A stretch of 12,774 nt of DNA, taken from the NCBI GenBank assembly GCA_046050405.1, contig JBJOPY010000129.1, positions 1 through 12,774 on the forward strand, read 5' to 3'. Below the pieces are notes generated by a model. The model was not told the DNA's origin and made no database searches. It was given only the letters and a program-made list of their open reading frames with translations. Shown piece by piece: positions 1-6,666 of the stretch. The position numbers were made by a program, and so were the translations under genes. Source of the DNA: JADKCL01 sp046050405 (lineage in GTDB: Bacteria > Bacteroidota > Bacteroidia > J057 > JADKCL01). Numbering within the stretch: the stretch's first letter is position 1; each line of letters starts with the position of its first letter.

Positions 1-2
1 CG

Positions 3-203
3 GGCATCCCCGAAGCGGCACGTGCTTACGGGCAGGCCCGCACCCCCTGGAGCATGCTTTCACGTGGACTGGCGGGCACCATCGGCGACATGCTGGTGCT
101 CACGCTGCCGGGCTCCACCACCGGGGCAGTGGAAACCATGGATGCCTTGTTTCCCGCAGTGCTGCATGTGTTCCGGATTTTCCAGGCGGCCCGGCATGAT
201 TGA
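3..203 (+). CDS. Molybdenum cofactor biosynthesis protein, MogA/MoaB-like C-terminal end (partial, 5' end outside window)
   Basis: Only the last 66 residues are present, read in frame from base 3 to a TGA at 201-203. They start with IPEAARAYGQARTPWSML, continue with a short Gly-rich turn (GLAGTIGDML), and reach VLTLPGSTTGAVETMDALFP followed by AVLHVFRIFQ. The LPGS segment with a downstream ALFPAVLHV helix is the typical end of the MogA/MoaB fold, which binds and adenylylates molybdopterin. From memory, the IPEAAR..G..RTP.SMLSR pattern is typical of the bifunctional MoaC/MoaB fusion of Bacteroidota. That would make the missing N-terminus a MoaC domain (cyclic pyranopterin monophosphate synthase), but the fusion cannot be verified here. 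The protein is cytoplasmic and acts in Moco synthesis. The gene is convergent with the enoyl-CoA hydratase gene. Confidence 0.85.
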   Translation, partial: GIPEAARAYGQARTPWSMLSRGLAGTIGDMLVLTLPGSTTGAVETMDALFPAVLHVFRIFQAARHD

Positions 204-219
204 CAGCCCTCGGAAGCGC

Positions 220-258
220 AGCACGATCCGGAACCTTTGGGGAAGAATCGGACGTGCT
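220..258 (+). terminator. Hairpin 17 nt downstream of the molybdenum cofactor gene, candidate terminator
   Basis: The left arm AGCACG-(a)-TCCG at 220-230 pairs with CGGACGTGCT at 249-258. This gives 10 base pairs with a single bulged A and an 18-nt loop. An alternative pairing, ATCCGGA (226-232) with TCCGGAT (258-264), competes with it. No T-run follows, so this is not a textbook intrinsic terminator. Its place just after a stop codon in a convergent gap supports an RNA 3'-end role. Confidence 0.4.
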
Positions 259-475
259 CCGGATGAACAGGTGAGATCATGGACGGAAGGGGCTGGCGGG
301 TCTGGTCAGGGATGGGGCATGAACTTGAGCTAAGCGGTGGTGATGATTGCTTCGAATTGGCGTACGGTGCAGCAGGCTCAACATATCCTTGTTCACCCTT
401 TATTCTTTGAATTTTTCCACCTTGTTTTCCTCTGTAAGTGTTCTCAAAGATGGGGTAGGTTCACTCGTATCTTTT

Positions 476-498
476 CCATCCTGCGGATGCAGGTATGG
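476..498. repeat. Inverted repeat / small hairpin
   Basis: CCAT-CCTGC at 476-484 pairs with GCAGG-(t)-ATGG at 489-498 around a GGAT loop. That is nine base pairs with one bulge. It lies 80 nt beyond the stop of the minus-strand enoyl-CoA hydratase gene and could protect or end that transcript. There is no U-tract on the minus strand, because A residues follow, so the role is uncertain. Confidence 0.3.
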
Positions 499-577
499 TG
501 GTGGACATCATGGGTAAATGTAAATCCACGATGGCGTAAATCCTCCTTGAAAATGGCGGGGGAGATGCAACCAGCCT

Positions 578-1357
578 TCATGCGCCTTTCCAGTTCGGAG
601 GACGTTTCTCCACGAAGGCTTGCATTCCTTCCTTTTGGTCCTCGCTGGCAAAGAGCAGATAGAAGTTCTTGCGCTCGACGAGCAACCCATCCTCCAGGGA
701 AGTATCGGATGCCTTCAGGACGGCTTCCTTGGCGAGTTGCACAGCAATCGGCGGCATGGAAGCCACAGTGTCTGCCAAGGCAAGTGCCTCCTCCAGGTAC
801 AATTCCGGTGCCACCACCCGGGTGACCAATCCCGCCTCAAAAGCCTCCTGCGCAGTGATGAATCGTCCGGTGAGCACCATTTCCATGGCCATCGCCTTGC
901 CGACTGCGCGGGTGAGCCGCTGGGTACCGCCAGCCCCCGGCATGACACCGATCTTGATCTCGGGCTGCCCAAACTGTGACGTTTCGCTGGCTACGATCAT
1001 GTCGCAGAGCATGGCAAGCTCACAGCCGCCGCCCAAGGCAAAGCCGCTAACGGCAGCGATGATGGGCTTCTTCGTCATTCTGATGGAGTTCCACTTGCTA
1101 AACTGATCGGTGATGTGCATGTCGATCGCCGACTTGCCTGCCATCTGCTTGATGTCGGCACCCGCCGCAAATGCACGTTCGTTGCCAGTGATGACAATGC
1201 AGTGCGTCTCTCTGTCCGCATCCAGGAACCGCATCGCGTGGACCAGTTCATCCATCAGCTCAAGGTTCAGCGCATTCAATTCCTTGGGGCGGTTCAGCCG
1301 GATGAGACTGACATGGGGATGAACGAGACGCTCCAGTATCAACAATTGGTATTCCAT
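578..1357 (-). CDS. Enoyl-CoA hydratase/isomerase family protein (crotonase)
   Basis: This 259-residue protein has the usual length for a crotonase, which hydrates trans-2-enoyl-CoA in fatty-acid beta-oxidation or related acyl-CoA degradation in the cytoplasm. The oxyanion-hole segment FAAGADIKQM lies at about 63-72. GFALGGGCELAMLCDMIVA (105-123) supplies the second oxyanion Gly and the first catalytic Glu (E113). FGQPEIKIGVMPGAGGTQRL (129-148) carries the second catalytic Glu (E133). These match Glu144 and Glu164 of rat mitochondrial hydratase, so true hydratase activity is likely. The C-terminus EGMQAFVEKRPPNWKG is also typical. The exact substrate (fatty acid, butyryl-CoA or phenylacetate route) cannot be told. 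It is the last gene of the minus-strand cluster, 58 nt after the PAP2-like gene. Confidence 0.93.
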   Translation of the reverse strand: MEYQLLILERLVHPHVSLIRLNRPKELNALNLELMDELVHAMRFLDADRETHCIVITGNERAFAAGADIKQMAGKSAIDMHITDQFSKWNSIRMTKKPIIAAVSGFALGGGCELAMLCDMIVASETSQFGQPEIKIGVMPGAGGTQRLTRAVGKAMAMEMVLTGRFITAQEAFEAGLVTRVVAPELYLEEALALADTVASMPPIAVQLAKEAVLKASDTSLEDGLLVERKNFYLLFASEDQKEGMQAFVEKRPPNWKGA

Positions 1358-1415
1358 CGGTCCAAATTTCAGGAGGCAAAACTAGGGAATTCCTGCAGGA
1401 TGACCACTGTGTTCC

Positions 1416-2018
1416 TCATTCATCCGAGTCCGGAGGCCCCACGGCAGGAGAAAGCATCTCGACACTCCTTGCCAGCTTGTACATCAGCCCTGCGACCAGG
1501 ATGCCCACCAATACCGCCATCAATGCACCCAATGGATAGGTGTAGCCCGCATAGATCCGGATCAAGCAAAACACGATGACGCCCAGCCATCCCGCGGAGA
1601 TGTTCATTTCGTCCAGTTGCCAAACGCGGAGCCTGGCGAAATGAAATACGGCCGCCAAGGAGGCAATGCCCCAGTCCGGGAGGCCGAGTCCATCCGCACG
1701 GCCGCCATCGGGAAGCCCCGGGAAATTCATCACATAAGCATATTGGGCGGGGGAGGGCTGGTGGAGGAATCCTGCCAAAAGCACCGATGCCTGGAAACTC
1801 AGGATGAATGCGGCAAGACCGAAGAAGAGGCTGTACACAGCCGCACCAGGCCGGCAGAGATAGAGGACGATCGCCAGAAAGACGAACATCGGAACCCAGG
1901 CATGGACGTCCCCCAAGATTCCCGCGTTCTCTTCCATTAAGCGAGATTGAAACAGATGCCTCAGGAACAGGAAGAGTTCCTTGTCCAGGTGATCCAGCCA
2001 CGTGGAAATGTTGTTCAT
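1416..2018 (-). CDS. PAP2-fold integral membrane protein, catalytic motifs degenerate
   Basis: This 200-residue protein has about five hydrophobic segments (around 42-55, 60-83, 115-128, 143-155 and 165-180). Its N-terminus, LDKELFLFLRHLF, is typical of Bacteroidota PAP2 (type 2 phosphatidic acid phosphatase) proteins. The C-terminal RIYAGYTYPLGALMAVLVG lines up with motif C3 (SRxxxGxHxPxD), but the nucleophilic His is Thr160 and the Asp is Gly164. The region expected to hold PSGH reads LPDWGIASLAAV with no His. The KxxxxxxRP region is also not recognisable (around VLLAGFLHQPSP). The fold assignment therefore rests on overall layout, and phosphatase activity is unlikely. A role in lipid or undecaprenyl-phosphate handling as a non-catalytic protein is only conjecture. 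The start is two bases after the methyltransferase stop, so the two are probably co-transcribed. Confidence 0.72.
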   Translation of the reverse strand: MNNISTWLDHLDKELFLFLRHLFQSRLMEENAGILGDVHAWVPMFVFLAIVLYLCRPGAAVYSLFFGLAAFILSFQASVLLAGFLHQPSPAQYAYVMNFPGLPDGGRADGLGLPDWGIASLAAVFHFARLRVWQLDEMNISAGWLGVIVFCLIRIYAGYTYPLGALMAVLVGILVAGLMYKLARSVEMLSPAVGPPDSDE

Positions 2019-2020
2019 GC

Positions 2021-2776
2021 CTAGATCCTACCGTTGGATGGAACTTTCTTGCCAAAGATGACCAGCCTGGGCGATCTGTCCGGCTCGAAATCTCCGCCGC
2101 CATAGTCGCCCCATAGTCGCTCAATCTCCAAGCCTGCCGCGAAAAATAGATCCGTGAAGGCTCCCAAGTCCAGTCCTTGCACGCGCTCCTCGAAATGGTG
2201 GTGCACCTGATGGACATCAAAATCAATCGACTTGAGAATATACCCTTCGACATATTCCTTGCGGATGGAAAACACGATGCCTTGCTTCCCGATTGTTTGG
2301 CTGGGCACCATTTGCGCCAGAACCGTCCTCAGGTTGAAGAAATCCAATACGAACCGACCATCGTCCCGCAGGGAATCCGCCACGTTTCGCAAGACCAGGA
2401 GATTCTCCTCCGGACGCTCGAAATAGCCGAAGCTCGTGAATAGATTCAGGACATGGTCGTAGCGGCCGGGGAATGGAATCCGCATATCGTGCACCATGAA
2501 ATTCAGGCCCTGCTCCTCATGCGCCTTCGCTGCGGCGATGCTTGCTGCCGACAGATCCATCCCGGTGACCTCGAATCCATGTGCGTGGATGAGCCTCGAG
2601 TGGCGGCCGCGACCACAGGCGAGGTCGAGAAAATGCGCATCCTTGCGAGGGCGGAGGGTGTCAAGCAGCTTAAGGATGAATCCCCCGGCCTCGGCAGCGT
2701 CCCGATGACTGTACAGGATCGGGTACCAGGGGGAGTCAAACCATGATTCAAACCACTGCGCCTGCATCTTTGTCAT
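2021..2776 (-). CDS. Class I SAM-dependent methyltransferase
   Basis: With this start the protein has 251 residues. The N-terminus WFESWFDSPWYPILYSHRD is typical of a Bacteroidota methyltransferase group. Motif I is LDLACGRGRHS at about 50-60, followed by the ribose-binding acidic end of strand 2, VTGMDLS (D74). HDMRIPF (96-102) and NLFTSFGYF (111-119) match motifs II and III. The target is unknown; the group resembles small-molecule methyltransferases rather than rRNA or DNA enzymes. A longer frame begins at 2851, but its first 25 residues are not conserved-looking. The ATG at 2776 or the one at 2767 fits better, and I cannot decide between them. The ATG at 2776 overlaps a TGA in ATGA form, and the upstream frames run into this gene, which suggests translational coupling. 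Confidence 0.88.
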   Translation of the reverse strand: MTKMQAQWFESWFDSPWYPILYSHRDAAEAGGFILKLLDTLRPRKDAHFLDLACGRGRHSRLIHAHGFEVTGMDLSAASIAAAKAHEEQGLNFMVHDMRIPFPGRYDHVLNLFTSFGYFERPEENLLVLRNVADSLRDDGRFVLDFFNLRTVLAQMVPSQTIGKQGIVFSIRKEYVEGYILKSIDFDVHQVHHHFEERVQGLDLGAFTDLFFAAGLEIERLWGDYGGGDFEPDRSPRLVIFGKKVPSNGRI

Positions 2777-3156
2777 GGGATTGTGTGAGTGGGGGAGTCG
2801 CCTGAGCGATCTTCCCCAGCATTTCGGCAGACATGCCGAGGAGTGCACCATGGACCATGGGTTTCATGGATCGGGAGATCGCACGAACGGGATGGCTGTA
2901 CCATGCAGGGAGCTTCCATACGCTTGACGCAAGATCCACGCAAACCGCCGCCCGATGGATCTTGTGATGGATGTACTTCATGGAACGTCCCGCCTTCGAC
3001 CTGGCCAATGACAGGGCTCGGCGTACGCATGATGATGAAGCGCAAGGGATCCGTGGCATCGCTCGTCTCGCGGCGCAGGACATCCCGCAGCGCGACCCAG
3101 CCGACCTCCAACCGCTCTTGTAGGCCGGGCTTCATTTTCTTCTCATTGACCTTCAC
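2748..3156 (-). pseudogene. Small unidentified gene, apparently interrupted by a frameshift
   Basis: Two overlapping minus-strand frames look like halves of one gene. The first starts at 3156 (or the ATG at 3135) and reads convincingly through KPGLQERLEVGWVALRDVL and DPLRFIIMRTPSPVIGQVEG, with strongly GC-rich third positions. After about position 3000 it becomes rich in Cys, His and Pro, with AT-rich third positions. From there the frame one base further on takes over: KYIHHKIHRAAVCVDLASS, then VWKLPAWYSHP, then MVHGALLGMSAEMLGKIAQ, ending at 2748. Its codon positions look coding. The joined product would be about 135 residues. I do not recognise the family. A distant likeness to flavin-binding PNPOx-like proteins crossed my mind but is weak. 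A true pseudogene, programmed frameshift or assembly error are all possible. It lies upstream of and overlaps the methyltransferase gene. Confidence 0.45.
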
Positions 3157-3176
3157 TGTCCACTGTTCATTTCATT

Positions 3177-3184
3177 CAAAAGTA
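3177..3184 (-). promoter_or_regulatory. Possible -7 box (TAnnTTTG) for the minus-strand cluster
   Basis: Read on the minus strand, 3184-3177 is TACTTTTG, an exact match to the Bacteroidota -7 consensus TAnnTTTG. It lies about 20 nt before the first ATG of the cluster (3156). A TTG that could serve as the -33 element is at 3211-3209, but the spacing (24 nt) is longer than usual. It sits in the 160-bp AT-rich gap between divergent transcripts. A weaker match in the other direction, TACATTTC at 3265-3272, could serve the isomerase gene. Confidence 0.3.
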
Positions 3185-3316
3185 AGCTATTTTGAGAATG
3201 TAGGAAATCAAGTCCTACTAGAACCACGAAACACTAAGTTATTCCCTGATTTCCATTTCTGGGCTACATTTCTCATCTTTGAAGCATGCTAAAATGCACT
3301 TGGGAATAGAAGAAGC

Positions 3317-4300
3317 ATGGAAAAGTTGATTCAAGATTTTGCCTCTCAGATGCGTAAGGCAGTGGAAATTGGCAGCAAGACAAAGATCAGAAAGCCTGAA
3401 AATGACATTCGGAACGTCTGCCTGATCGGTCTGGGGGGCTCTGCCTTTGGCGGTGAGGTAACCAAAAACTACATTTCTGCGGAAAGCACTGTGCCATTTG
3501 AGATTGTGAGGGACTATACGATCCCGGGATATGTTTCGGAGCATACGCTTCTGATCGCCAGCAGCTACTCAGGAAATACCGAGGAAACACTTTCCGCTCT
3601 CGAGGCAGCCATGCCCAGAAATCCCAAAATCGTCTGCGTCACATCCGGAGGTAAGGCCCTCGAGATCGCACTTGCCCAGGGCTTTGACCATATCGTCCTG
3701 CCTGGAGGATATCCCCCCCGGACAGCGGTCGGGTTCTCGATCATCCAGCAACTCTTCGTGCTTCAAAGCATGGGTCTGATCAAGGATTTCAAGCCTGCCC
3801 TGACCGAGGCGATCGAACTGGTCAGCAAATTTGATGCACATGATGAGGCAAAACTGCTGGCCGAACAGCTCCACAAGAAGATTCCGGTGATCTACTGCTC
3901 GCCTGCATTCGAATCCGTCGCCATCCGATGGCGGCAACAGATCGAGGAGAACTCCAAGCATATCGCCTTCCACCATGTCATTCCCGAAATGAACCACAAT
4001 GAGCTGGTGGGCTGGAAAAATCCAAAAGAATTGCTGGAGGATACGGCTGTCATCCTGCTGCGTTCCAATCTGGACCATCGGCGAAACGCGATCAGGATAG
4101 ACATCTGCCGCGACCTGATCGGGGAGTATTCAGACTCAGTGATCGAGGTTCCAGCGGAGGGAAAGTCGCACCTGGCGCAGCTGTTTTACTTCCTGCATCT
4201 TGGCGACTGGGTCAGTTATTACCTCGCCTTGCTGAACAAGGAGGATGCCACCCTGGTCAATGTGATCGATTTTTTGAAGAACGAACTTGCAAAGCGCTGA
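3317..4300 (+). CDS. Bifunctional phosphoglucose/phosphomannose isomerase
   Basis: This 327-residue cytoplasmic sugar-phosphate isomerase has two SIS subdomains. It interconverts glucose-6-P or mannose-6-P with fructose-6-P. The first phosphate-binding loop is GLGGSAFGGE (38-47) and the SIS serine loop is SSYSGNTEET (82-91). PPRTAVG (133-139) contains Arg135, a family hallmark. EENSKHIAFHHVIPEMNHNE (210-229) holds the probable catalytic Glu211 and His227. Near the end, DWVSYYLALLNKED and VIDFLKNEL (with Lys321) fit the bacterial PGI C-terminal domain. Residue equivalences are inferred from spacing to the archaeal enzyme. Length matches the family. The start follows an AT-rich 160-bp gap, so this gene probably opens the plus-strand unit with the MCE and aroC genes. 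Confidence 0.9.
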   Translation: MEKLIQDFASQMRKAVEIGSKTKIRKPENDIRNVCLIGLGGSAFGGEVTKNYISAESTVPFEIVRDYTIPGYVSEHTLLIASSYSGNTEETLSALEAAMPRNPKIVCVTSGGKALEIALAQGFDHIVLPGGYPPRTAVGFSIIQQLFVLQSMGLIKDFKPALTEAIELVSKFDAHDEAKLLAEQLHKKIPVIYCSPAFESVAIRWRQQIEENSKHIAFHHVIPEMNHNELVGWKNPKELLEDTAVILLRSNLDHRRNAIRIDICRDLIGEYSDSVIEVPAEGKSHLAQLFYFLHLGDWVSYYLALLNKEDATLVNVIDFLKNELAKR

Positions 4301-4310
4301 ACGATCCGAT

Positions 4311-4412
4311 ATGAAAGGCGACTCTTCCAGCGACTTCGGTGATTTTGGGCGAAGACTTCCATCCCTTGACGGGGCAGATGCTACGGATGGCCTCCCAAAC
4401 TCCATGGCATGA
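4311..4412 (+). CDS. Possible 33-codon leader ORF overlapping the MCE gene start
   Basis: An ATG ten bases after the isomerase stop opens a 33-codon frame, rich in Ser, Asp and Gly (begins MKGDSSSDFGDFGRRL), whose TGA overlaps the ATG of the next gene as ATGA. There is no recognisable domain, signal or ribosome site. The arrangement is what a coupling leader would look like, but a chance frame of this length in a 108-bp gap is quite possible. Confidence 0.18.
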   Translation: MKGDSSSDFGDFGRRLPSLDGADATDGLPNSMA

Positions 4413-5425
4413 GGAAAGAAATCAAGATCGGCCTCGCCATCCTCGCAGGAGTGCTCTTGCTGTACCTGTCGCTGACTTGGGTGAAAAGCGTACAGCTTTT
4501 TTCGCTGAAACGTAAAGCCTACAAGATTCGTTTCCAAGATGTCGCGGGTCTCAAGGAGGGGGATGCAGTGACCGTATTCGGGTATCCGTCCGGAAGCGTA
4601 TCGGCGATCGGCATTGACAGTGAAGGCGCCTTGGTGACGGTGCACCTGAGCGACGAGGTATCGGTTCAGACGGATGCCACCGCGATGCTCAAGGTCAAGG
4701 AAATCATGGGGGGCAAGATCATCGCCCTCACTCCTGGAAGTTCGGGACGAGGGCTTCCGCAAGGCCAGCCGATCCCGGGATCCACCTCGATGGATTTTTC
4801 CTCAGCATTTGCAAAGGCAGGGGAGTTCCTGGACAGGATCGATGTCAGCCAAATCGACTCCCTGATGGGTGACATCACCCAACTGGTGAAAACGTTTTCC
4901 AGAGTCAGCGACGGATTGGACACGCTGGACACGCATGGCATGGTCATGGATCTCAGGGAGTCGGCAAGGAGCATGAACCATATCCTGGAGGATGTGGAGC
5001 AACGGAGGCTGGTCGCAAGCATGGATGAAAGCCTCGGCAAGGTGAATCGCCTCGCCGAAAAGGCCGGGCAGTCCCTCGATGCCATCACCCATCTCTCTGG
5101 CCGGATCAGTGACAGGACATTGCCCAAGGCAGACAGCATGATGGATCAGCTCAACGAAATGCTTGCGGAAAGCGAGGGCATGATGGATGATGTGAAAGGC
5201 CTTCTGAAAGCCCTCCAAGACCGGAGTACGCTTGCGGGTCAGCTTCTGTATGGGCCGGAATTTGCCCAGACGGTCGATGCGACCTTAAAAAACCTCGACA
5301 AAACGCTGGATCATATCCGCACCAAGAAAATCTATGTCACGATGACGCTCAGCAAAGGGCAAAAAGTCTTTTCGGAAGAGCCGACCAAGATCAACGGGGA
5401 AACGGTGAAACAAGAAAAGCACTGA
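4409..5425 (+). CDS. MCE/MlaD-family lipid-transport protein
   Basis: This 338-residue protein has an N-terminal membrane anchor, IGLAILAGVLLLYLSLTWV (7-25). A single MCE (MlaD) domain follows at about 38-112, containing FQDVAGLKEGDAVTVFGYPS and the family end IMGGKIIALTPG. The rest (130-320) is a long, mostly helical, coiled-coil-like stretch with regularly spaced Leu, Met and charged residues. The family binds phospholipids as hexamers that face the periplasm and work with an MlaE permease and MlaF ATPase. Neither partner is in this window, so this copy is an orphan locally. Length fits the single-MCE proteins of Bacteroidota. It is separated from aroC by 76 nt on the same strand. Precise cargo and direction of transport cannot be inferred. 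Confidence 0.88.
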   Translation: MRKEIKIGLAILAGVLLLYLSLTWVKSVQLFSLKRKAYKIRFQDVAGLKEGDAVTVFGYPSGSVSAIGIDSEGALVTVHLSDEVSVQTDATAMLKVKEIMGGKIIALTPGSSGRGLPQGQPIPGSTSMDFSSAFAKAGEFLDRIDVSQIDSLMGDITQLVKTFSRVSDGLDTLDTHGMVMDLRESARSMNHILEDVEQRRLVASMDESLGKVNRLAEKAGQSLDAITHLSGRISDRTLPKADSMMDQLNEMLAESEGMMDDVKGLLKALQDRSTLAGQLLYGPEFAQTVDATLKNLDKTLDHIRTKKIYVTMTLSKGQKVFSEEPTKINGETVKQEKH

Positions 5426-5501
5426 TGCCATTCGACGGGTCGCGCCTGACAATATGGGAATTGGGTTTGTCACACTCATCACTGCCCACCATACACTCAA
5501 T

Positions 5502-6629
5502 ATGAATTCATTCGGCAACATCTTCAGGATCACAAGCTTCGGCGAATCACATGGAGCAGGCATCGGCGTGGTGATCGATGGCTGTCCTGCTGGACTGGAT
5601 CTCGACTTGAATGCGATCCAGCATCAGCTGGACTTGCGGCGGCCTGGGCAGAGCCGCATTGCAACGCAACGCTCGGAGACGGATAGGCTCGAATCGTTGT
5701 CGGGCTTGTCGGTAGGAGTCACTACTGGAGCGCCACTTGCATTCTTGGTTCGGAATGAAGACCACCGCCCTGAGGACTACGGTTTTCTTGCCCAGCAGTT
5801 CCGCCCGAGCCATGCCGACTACACCTATTTCGCCAAGTACGGGATTCGCGATGTGAGGGGCGGCGGGCGCAGCAGTGCCCGTGAGACCATTGCCCGTGTG
5901 ATTGGAGGTGCAGTGGCGCGGCAGCTCCTGGCGAAAACCTGCGGCATGCGCTTCAGAGCCTGGGTGAGTGCCGTGGGGGAGGTAGAGGAGGGGAGCAGTC
6001 TAGGGAGCACAGGCGAGCATGTCTCCAGATGGCTATCCGCAGGGGGGGAAGATGGGTTCTCGGAAGGGAATTGTGAGATGGTACGCTGCCCGGATCCGGA
6101 ATTGGCGGTGCAAATGATTGCTGCGATCGATGCGGCACGTGCCGCAGGAGACTCGCTCGGCGGTGTGATCTCGTGCAGTATTCTCAACGTGCCGATCGGC
6201 TTGGGAGAGCCCGTCTATGACAAGCTCCATGCACGTCTCGGCTATGCCATGTTGGGGATCAATGCCGTGAAGGGATTCGAAATCGGTTCGGGATTCGGGG
6301 GTTCCCGTATGCGCGGAACCCAGCACAACGACACATTCTACACGGATGACCTTGGCAGGGTTCGAACCCGTACCAACCACAGCGGAGGAATCCAGGGAGG
6401 CATCAGCAACGGGGAGGACATTTTCTTCAGGGTCGCCTTCAAGCCGACCAGCACCATACTTTCCCGCCAGGATAGCGTGGACACCGCAGGCAGTGCCGTG
6501 ACCGTGGAGGGGAAGGGAAGACACGACCCCTGCGTGGTTCCGAGGGCGGTACCCATCGTGGAGGCAATGGCCGCCTTGGTGATGGCCGATTTCTGGTTGC
6601 GAGGGAGGTCCTCCAAGTTTGCCGATTGA
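5502..6629 (+). CDS. aroC: Chorismate synthase
   Basis: This 375-residue enzyme makes chorismate from 5-enolpyruvylshikimate-3-phosphate by FMN-dependent anti-1,4-elimination of phosphate, the last step of the shikimate pathway. Signature segments are FGESHG (13-18, catalytic-type His18), RRPGQSR (46-52), RPSHAD (101-106, second conserved His104), GGGRSSARETIARV (120-133), AGDSLGG, and RTNHSGGIQGGISNG (290-304). HDPCVVPRAVPIVEAM at 341-356 is the usual C-terminal motif. An ATG at 5454 would add 16 residues with no family resemblance. The start at 5502 puts MNSFGNIFRITSFGESHG at the expected N-terminus. Length is near the family's usual 350-390. It follows the MCE gene on the same strand, but no other aro gene is adjacent. 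Confidence 0.96.
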   Translation: MNSFGNIFRITSFGESHGAGIGVVIDGCPAGLDLDLNAIQHQLDLRRPGQSRIATQRSETDRLESLSGLSVGVTTGAPLAFLVRNEDHRPEDYGFLAQQFRPSHADYTYFAKYGIRDVRGGGRSSARETIARVIGGAVARQLLAKTCGMRFRAWVSAVGEVEEGSSLGSTGEHVSRWLSAGGEDGFSEGNCEMVRCPDPELAVQMIAAIDAARAAGDSLGGVISCSILNVPIGLGEPVYDKLHARLGYAMLGINAVKGFEIGSGFGGSRMRGTQHNDTFYTDDLGRVRTRTNHSGGIQGGISNGEDIFFRVAFKPTSTILSRQDSVDTAGSAVTVEGKGRHDPCVVPRAVPIVEAMAALVMADFWLRGRSSKFAD

Positions 6630-6633
6630 AATC

Positions 6634-6666
6634 AGCAGTTGGCAGTTTCCAGGCTGCCCGACTGCT
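6634..6666. terminator. Strong hairpin between convergent genes, candidate bidirectional terminator
   Basis: AGCAGT-t-GGCAG (6634-6645) pairs with CTGCC-cg-ACTGCT (6654-6666) around an 8-nt loop, giving 11 base pairs and a small internal mismatch. It fills nearly the whole 36-bp gap between the aroC stop (6629) and the stop of the opposing OmpA gene, and its last base is the first base of that stop. The symmetric position suits termination in both directions. T-runs after the stem are short in both directions (GGTTTC and ATTTC). Confidence 0.55.

Larger units (their letters stand above)
204..577. other. Convergent intergenic region, 374 bp, no convincing gene
   Basis: This gap lies between the stop codons of two convergent genes. 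It holds the hairpin at 220-258 and a second one at 476-498, and it turns T-rich around 390-440. Open frames cross it (for example a 43-codon frame from 279 to 410), but none has recognisable residues, a start context or codon bias like the neighbours. I see no tRNA and no long direct repeat. Confidence 0.5.

Noticed and set aside
279..410. 43-codon plus-strand frame in the convergent gap
   Set aside because: No recognisable motif or start context, and its composition is unlike the neighbouring genes; chance open frame.
337..1106. Long plus-strand frames opposite the enoyl-CoA hydratase gene
   Set aside because: They are antisense to a gene with intact catalytic motifs and have Arg/Ser/Pro-rich translations typical of shadow frames.
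1420..2253. 277-codon minus-strand frame overlapping the PAP2-like and methyltransferase genes
   Set aside because: It lies in another frame across two genes with family motifs; the translation is low-complexity, without hydrophobic periodicity.
2748..3156. Identification of the frameshifted gene as a PNPOx-like flavoprotein
   Set aside because: Only a loose resemblance (TDPLRF, HRAAVCV); no conserved flavin-binding pattern could be lined up, so no function was assigned.
2789..3292. 167-codon plus-strand frame opposite the frameshifted gene
   Set aside because: Composition rich in Cys, Arg, Ser and Thr without motifs; the minus-strand frames show better codon-position bias and operon spacing.
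4136..4762. 208-codon minus-strand frame across the isomerase end and MCE start
   Set aside because: Antisense to two well-supported genes; no domain recognised.
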